Source of the DNA: Tachypleus tridentatus
Lineage: Eukaryota; Arthropoda; Merostomata; Xiphosura; Limulidae
Direction of reading: 5' to 3'
Assembly: GCF_004210375.1 (NCBI RefSeq)
Contig: NW_027467782.1
Location: 23,353,276-23,417,275, forward strand
Length of the DNA stretch: 64,000 nucleotides
Every line of letters starts with the position of its first letter. The stretch's first letter is position 1. The position numbers and the translations under genes were made by a program. Below the pieces are notes generated by a model. It was not told the origin of the DNA and searched no databases. It saw only the letters and a list, made by a program, of their open reading frames with translations. Below, in pieces: positions 58,363 to 64,000 of the stretch.

Positions 58363-58416
58363 ATCCAAGTCAACCAGGAACGGAGGAAGAAACATACGTT
58401 CCTTCTCCAAGGAAAA
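58363..58416 (+). CDS. Ig-domain membrane receptor, exon 3 (acidic stalk)
   Basis: A 54-nt exon, phase 1 to phase 1, ending AAA|GTGAGT. It encodes PSQPGTEEETYVPSPRK, a Pro/Glu-rich linker between the Ig domain and the membrane. Because exons 2 and 3 are both symmetrical 1-1 exons, either could be skipped without breaking the frame. Confidence 0.85.
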
Positions 58417-59522
58417 GTGAGTTATGCTACATATAAGATTACGTAAAACGTACCTTTAACGTGAGATAATATGTGTGGAAAGGTTGTTGACAAAATGTCG
58501 TGATGGAAAAATATTACTGTGACGATGTTTGTGTTGACGAGTGTTGTTCTTTCTTCCCATTAAATTTCTTCAATCCCTTATTCATGAAGGTAAAAAATGT
58601 AGTAATGTGTGAAGACCCGATCTCTTATAATATTCCAGTGCATTGTGGACATTATTTTCTATTCTAAATAATAAATATCTTACCATTTCACCACTCATAG
58701 TAACTTAGGTAAAACATGATTCACCAAACCACGTCTATCATTCCCACTAATTCACTGTTCACAGTTTGAGCTTTTCTGTTGTCTGAAGTAAGTTTTTGGA
58801 CCAGTAATTGTATGCCATAAGTATTTTCCTCCTCCTAGTATTGTTGTATTATTTAAACCTTGACTATTTTATAAAAACTGGTTGACTAGAGCAGAGTTTT
58901 ACATTAGTTTACAACAAAAAGACCGTCCATGTACTTTCCCTTTGAATTGTTACCGATAGTTTTCCAATATATTCTCTTTCGTTTGTAGTTCATTTAAACA
59001 CTAATTACAGATTTCTTTGAATAGTGAAACATATAAACAGTATTCAGTTTACAAATTGCTAGTAAGTCAGTGTCGACAATCATACATCCTTGGAAGTCTG
59101 AGAACTTGTTACTTTTGCCTTTTGTCTTGTTACAAATATATATATCTTCTGTAATGGTGATCAGTCACGTGATGCATCAAATGATCATCCTGATTTGATA
59201 TGAAAACACAGTCAGTGTATTTGGTTGTCATAAGATATGATAAGTAAATACCTTTACTTGGATTATCAAGGAAGAAAGTAAATCTAAAGTGATACTTCAC
59301 ACTTCTTTACCTGTACTGTTTTATCCATGTGCATTAAACTTATACGTGTTTGAATAAAGAATGGAACTTCTTCGATTCCAGTAACTCAGAACGCTGTGGT
59401 TATCTTGTTATTTTCACTGTAAGTATACCAAATGAAACGTAGCCTCCTCCAATACCATGATATAACAAAAAACAAATTGCACTAAACTAACTTTCTTTTT
59501 AACTTGTATTTTTCCATTTCAG
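58417..59522 (+). other. Ig-receptor intron 3
   Basis: About 1.1 kb bounded by GTGAGT and TTTTTCCATTTCAG. No repeat or other exon was recognised. Confidence 0.8.
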
Positions 59523-59598
59523 CACCATCCATGTCAGAACATACGATTCCATTGGTAACTGCTGCAGTAGGAATACCACTTTTGTTAATTTTTTTAAG
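59523..59598 (+). CDS. Ig-domain membrane receptor, exon 4 (transmembrane helix)
   Basis: A 76-nt exon, phase 1 to phase 2, donor AAG|GTAAGA. It encodes TPSMSEHTIPLVTAAVGIPL, then LLIFL. The helix continues into exon 5 as SVIIWKCNCC. There is no charged residue in the membrane span, unlike receptors that pair with ITAM adaptors. The inverted repeat begins inside this exon, at about 59579. Confidence 0.88.
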
Positions 59599-60475
59599 GT
59601 AAGAACAAAACAGTATTTTTTAATGTTTTGTTGAATAGATCTTAATATAATTTCTATGTTATTAATAGTTGAACCATGTGTGTATATACTTAATAAAGAA
59701 TTTAAAGGGGCTGAGAAATAAAAAAGATATTAGTTACTTTCTTTTAATTAGAATGATAAATAATCAAAAGGTTACAAACGCTTGCATTAAAAAGAAATAT
59801 ATAAGGGGAAATTAGCATCATCAGTTTACAATAAAGTGTATTTTAAGTGTGAAGATTCACTTAAAGCTTAAATTGTGGATCACGTTTTACAATATTACAA
59901 GTTCTTCTGATGAAAAACATTCCTTGTAAGTATGTTATTGTTCAACCTGTTTTTTATATGTAAATACAATAAGGTACTGTGCGTGTCAGTAGAAATACTT
60001 GAAATTGAAACGTGTAAAATATGGGTAACCTAAATTATTACAATTCGAGTACTTGAGATAAATATAAAAGGCATTTTCATTCAAAAAAAGTTCTTTAACT
60101 AATTAATGATTTTCAGTTTATTTGAATATGGTCTTAAAATTGAAATTTATCAGCGAGTATAATAATTATTCAATTATCCCTCTTAAGCTATAACGTTTTA
60201 TTCCTGTTTACATTTGTTAACTTTATTTTAAAGAGATGCAGCAGGGGTCAAATTGCTATGTCCGCCGTGGGGAACTGAACCCGCCTATTTTAGTGTTATA
60301 TGTTCATATACTTACTGACGTTCCACTGGGAGAGAACGTCCCTGTGGCTGTCGTTGTTAAATATTATTATTTCTAGATTATAATTATATTCCATTTTTAA
60401 TTGACATAACACTGATGTACAAATAAGAGTCAAATTAAATCATCCATGTTATTTATTAGCGCTTTTCTTTTGTAG

Positions 60476-60689
60476 TGTCATTATTTGGAAGTGCAATTGT
60501 TGTAGATGTAAAACAGTAAAATCAGCTAACACAGAAGACCATACAAATAAAGATGATAGAAAAAAAATTAAATATTCACTTGTACCACAAAAAGATGAAG
60601 ACCAGTCTGTTAATAGAGACGATAAGAGAAAATGTAAAAGTGTAAAAGAGAAGCGGGCCAAAAAAGTCCAGAATTTTCATCTTCCTAAA
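60476..60689 (+). CDS. Ig-domain membrane receptor, exon 5 (cytoplasmic, ITIM-like motif)
   Basis: A 214-nt exon between CTTTTGTAG| and AAA|GTAAGT, entering in phase 2 and leaving in phase 0. It finishes the helix (SVIIW) and adds a Cys cluster right at the membrane (KCNCCRCK), which could be palmitoylated. A charged tail follows. At 60567-60584 it encodes IKYSLV, a match to the ITIM consensus (I/V/L/S-x-Y-x-x-I/V/L). Later parts are strongly basic (DDKRKCKSVKEKRAKKVQ). The motif match is visible; an inhibitory function is only inferred. Confidence 0.88.
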
Positions 60690-61780
60690 GTAAGTATTGT
60701 GATAACGGGAAATGTCATCACATTTCATACCGAGTGTCTGGGACTTACAACGCTAGAAACCGGCTATCGATAGCTGTGGTGGGTAGAGCACAAATAGACG
60801 AACATAACAAGAATGTAATATACCTTCAGTCACATATGTTTACTTACTTTCTATACATGTTCATGCTGGTGTTCTGCATGAAGTTTAGACACCGTTGTAA
60901 ATATAATGTATTAAGGCTATAAACTTTACACTATAATCTTCCACCTTATAAGAAACGTTTCAATTTAATGGTATCGATTTTTAGAAGGAAATTGTAGTCG
61001 GTTTAAATGGATACTTGATAACAGAGAGACGTTGTGTGTAGATATATACATATAATACAGGTTTCTTCTTTATCATTGCAGCCATCTCAAAACATTTTCG
61101 AAATTGTTGTACTTTATTGACTCTGTTTATGAGTCATGTGTTTTTACAGTTGTTGACACAGTTACGGATGAATCTTAACTTGGTATAGGTATACAACAAC
61201 AACTTTATGCCATGTCGCTAAGCAACAAAAGTATAACCTGATATTCTTTTTAATCTATGTACTCAAAGTATAAAGTGAAATGTATGAACAACAAAATTGT
61301 AAAAATTACATATTTTCTACTGTATTAACATTTGGGAAGATATATGAAAGATGCTTCTAATATGACCATTTTAAAACCGTTCCACTTGGATAGAAGCTGT
61401 TTCAAATTATGGTTCTAAGCCCGCTACGGGGAAAGGAAGGCGTTTAATCAGTATTTTATCTCATGGTTTTCATTGATCTGGTCACATATGAGGGAGACAA
61501 TTCTTCATGTCGTTAGATAACTTTTCATTAATTATGAATTTACGTAAATTCCGTCCAGAGGACTAGTACTTGCGCTAGTATATAATAATATTTTCTTCAT
61601 TACCATTTAAGCCGTCTCCAAACCTTTATTAAATGTTTATTCTATAGATTTGTACTGCATGACTCTGTTTATGAGTCATTACCTCGTAAAGTTGGCTCTC
61701 ACTCATTCCATTTAGTAGGAGAGAGACACATATACGTATGATGTATAATGTGAGGACTTCCATCCTTCATATACTACAAC

Positions 61781-61998
61781 TGCTAATTTAGTTGTGTAAG
61801 ACTAGAGGGAAGGCAGCTAGTCATCACCACCCACCACCAACTCTTGAGCTATTCTTTTGCCAACGAATAGTGGGATTGACCGTCACATTATAATGCTCCC
61901 ACGGCTAAAAGGGCGAGTATGTTCGGTGTGACGGGGATTTGAACTCGCGAACCTCGGATTACGAGCCGAGCGCCTTAACCACCTGGCTATGCCGGGAC
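61781..61998 (-). mobile_element. tRNA-derived SINE (type 1), tail truncated
   Basis: Inverted-repeat partner of 52541-52755, with the reverse B box GGGGATTTGAACTCGCG and head GGCTATGCCGGGAC. Confidence 0.94.
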
Positions 61999-62260
61999 AT
62001 TTACATTTGCTTATTTTCTTTTCCTGTTTAACAAACCGGCATTAGCCAAATTTTCTTTGCTTGGATAACTGTAGAACTTTATTGTATCTTATCTGATGTT
62101 CAAACACCCCTTTCGTCATGCCAAAATTTTAAACAGTAGAAATTCTCTGACAAGTTTACATTTATGCTAGCTAGAAACTTTCTAATTAAAAACACTGGAC
62201 TCATTTACGCACCACATAGAGTTAAAAATGTATTTTATTTTACTTTTTATGAAGCTTGTT

Positions 62261-62536
62261 TTAGTTTGTTTGTTTTTTGGAATTTCGCACAAAGCTACTC
62301 GAGGGCTATCTGTGATAGCCGTTTCTAATTTAGCAGTGTAAGACTAGAGGGAAGGCAGCTAGTCATCACCACCCACCGCCAACTCTTGGGCTACTCTTTT
62401 ACCAACGAATAGTGGAATTGACCGTCACATTATACGCCCCCACGGCTGGGAGGGCGAGCATGTTTAGCGCGACGCGGGCGCGAACCCGCGACCCTCAGAT
62501 TACGAGTCGCACGCCTTACGCGCTTGGCCATGCCAG
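62261..62536 (-). mobile_element. tRNA-derived SINE (type 1), full length
   Basis: Inverted-repeat partner of 52001-52276, from GTTTGTTTTTTGGAATTTCG to the head CTTGGCCATGCCAGGAAG. Confidence 0.95.
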
Positions 62537-63528
62537 GAAGCATCATTATTGTCGTGTTTGTATTCTTTTTGCGCTTTAGTTCAAATCGATATTGATAAAT
62601 TTCGCAGCGCCATCTCGATGTTAACACTCCTATGAAAAGTGGGGCCTAATAGGCCCCAGAGCAACTTGAAAGGTTATTAATATTAGGCTAATAATTTTGT
62701 ATTTAAATGAAATTGCCATTTAAATCCATTAATGAATGGATTAACGAGATTCCCACTGTCCCTCTCTACTATCTAGCGAAACCACAGCCAGGGGAACGGG
62801 CTTGGAGAAATCAGGACTAGAAACGTCATTTCGTAGGAGTGTTAAGCTGCTTCCAAACAAATATTAAAATATTCGAATTTTAAATACAAAGGCACCCATA
62901 GATTAAGGACATCTGGTGGAGCCCAGAATTACGACCGAACACTTATAACTCTAAAAGTCTGGTATTAATGCTCTTGGTGAGCAGACACAGATAGTCCGTT
63001 TTGAAGTTTTCTGATAAAAAAACCAACAAAACAACGTAGAGTGAAATTCTCGATAATTGCAGCAACTAAATTAAAATATACATCACGCAATTTATCATTC
63101 TTAAAAGTATAGTTGTTGGTACCAACGTTTTTTTTATTTCAATTTCTTTTTTAGTTTGATTATTTTTGAAATTCTCAAATTTCTAATAACGCTTGTTAGT
63201 AATTGTTTACATTTTGTTCTGTTTAGTACTAGAGAAATATGATACTTTCTACAGAGTTTTTCCCCGAAGTAAAGTGGAAAATATTTCGGTATGCACTAGA
63301 TAAACATTCCCTTCCCTTTTTAGTTATTAGAAATCAATTTATAGAGTCAATCAGTTTGCTCAAAATTTGGATATTTCAATAAAAGTGTTGTTCGAAAACG
63401 TATTTGAATCGATATCCACTAAACTGATATAGCCCAGTTATCGGTAGTTTCATTGTATTAATTTCCAAGAGGTAATTTCGATATAATGATAACTAACATC
63501 AACCTATTCTGATTCTTGTTATTTTTAG

Positions 63529-63846
63529 AAAGAACCAAAGGCGAATGTTTTCACCCATAGGAAGGACATTCAAAATAGTAATGCATCAAGTAAAATAAGA
63601 AACATTATCACGAGCCTTGAAGGATCACATGCCAAATATTTTATAACAACACAGCCTCATAAATATAAACCAATTATCTCATATATATCAGAAACTCTGT
63701 TAACTGAAAGGAAGAAGGTACCTTCACATTGTAGACGTCACAACAAATTTACGAAATATAAATCAATGAGACCTCTTTACTTCAAAGAACTGCGAGATTT
63801 GTTTCATGAAAGGAAATCATCAGAGTCAGAGTGTTCAGACGTCTAG
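63529..63846 (+). CDS. Ig-domain membrane receptor, exon 6 (C-terminal tail and stop)
   Basis: It opens after TATTTTTAG| in phase 0 and runs 105 codons to TAG at 63844-63846. It encodes a basic, Ser-rich tail with several tyrosines: AKYFITTQ, HKYKPIISYISETL, FTKYKSMRPLYFKELRDLF, and an acidic end SSESECSDV. YKSM fits the YxxM PI3-kinase-binding consensus. Exons 1-6 sum to 1095 nt (365 codons) if the single extra T in exon 1 is discounted. That exact multiple of three supports the model. Confidence 0.88.
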   Translation, partial: KEPKANVFTHRKDIQNSNASSKIRNIITSLEGSHAKYFITTQPHKYKPIISYISETLLTERKKVPSHCRRHNKFTKYKSMRPLYFKELRDLFHERKSSESECSDV

Positions 63847-64000
63847 AGTAGAAAGAAAAATTGAGAAAAGTAAGCCCCTGAAACATATTTAGATCTACAA
63901 GAATTTTTTGACAAGTGTTTAACTGAATTAGAAAGCCAGATGCAAGACAACAACAGAAGAACTTCTATGATCGGACGATTTTCTTCACTAATAAGAGACA
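63847..64000 (+). other. Start of the Ig-receptor 3' UTR
   Basis: It follows the stop codon to the window end and is identical in reverse to 50535-50689. No poly(A) signal lies inside the window on this side. Confidence 0.7.

Larger units (their letters stand above)
60690..63528 (+). other. Ig-receptor intron 5
   Basis: A 2.8-kb intron with a type 2 SINE piece (about 60728-60805), the diverged tandem blocks that mirror 52845-53560, and two minus-strand type 1 SINEs. Open frames inside it are repeat shadows. Confidence 0.85.
59579..64000. repeat. Right arm of a large inverted repeat (continues past the window)
   Basis: It is the reverse complement of 50535-54958. The match is still perfect at base 64000, so the arm extends beyond the window. 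Exons 5 and 6, all intervening intron sequence and SINEs at 61781-61998 and 62261-62536 are included. Confidence 0.97.

Overview
This is a 64 kb piece of an AT-rich animal genome. It is mostly introns, intergenic DNA and old repeats, with two multi-exon protein-coding loci that I could assemble exon by exon. The genes have GT/AG introns. The dominant repeat is a tRNA-derived SINE of about 260 bp, with a B-box-like head, a core reading CTTCCCTCTAGTCTTACAC and a tail reading GCTTTGTGCGAAATT. I associate it from memory with horseshoe crabs (Xiphosura). A horseshoe crab, or at least a chelicerate, is the most likely source, but this is recognition and not a database result.

Layout. Positions 1-10 kb hold ancient dispersed repeats, a 64-bp minisatellite (5841-6640) and three small coding-like exon candidates on the minus strand (10088-10155, 6688-6753, 871-953). 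At 10.4-11.85 kb, three unrelated minisatellites (36, 41 and 39 bp) lie side by side. At 14297-17494 is a nearly full-length dead hAT transposon with terminal inverted repeats, whose frame contains a nine-unit 33-bp minisatellite. At 18103-18554 is a hAT-type MITE with a perfect 8-bp target-site duplication. At 21222-24586 three minus-strand exons with matching phases encode part of PAF1 (RNA polymerase II-associated factor 1). A piggyBac fossil sits directly upstream of the first of these. From 25.6 to 50 kb there are more TE remains (a TE-associated ORF, a CR1-like LINE, a gypsy-like element, SINEs), two unidentified coding-like stretches and one plausible exon (35003-35078).

The most interesting part is 50.5-64 kb. 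A six-exon plus-strand gene (56238-63846) encodes a single-pass membrane protein of about 364 residues: signal peptide, one Ig domain, Cys-containing stalk, transmembrane helix, and a long basic cytoplasmic tail with an ITIM-like IKYSLV motif and a YxxM motif. Its last two and a half exons, with introns and SINEs, recur in inverted orientation at 50535-54958. This makes an inverted repeat with arms of about 4.4 kb that runs to the window edge. The left arm stops exactly at a 500-N gap, so either a real palindrome or a haplotype contig placed backwards could explain it. In the recorded sequence the signal peptide is out of frame with the Ig domain by one T in a T-run.

The two identified loci have no evident functional link. 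Much of the rest is repeat-derived or has no recognisable content.
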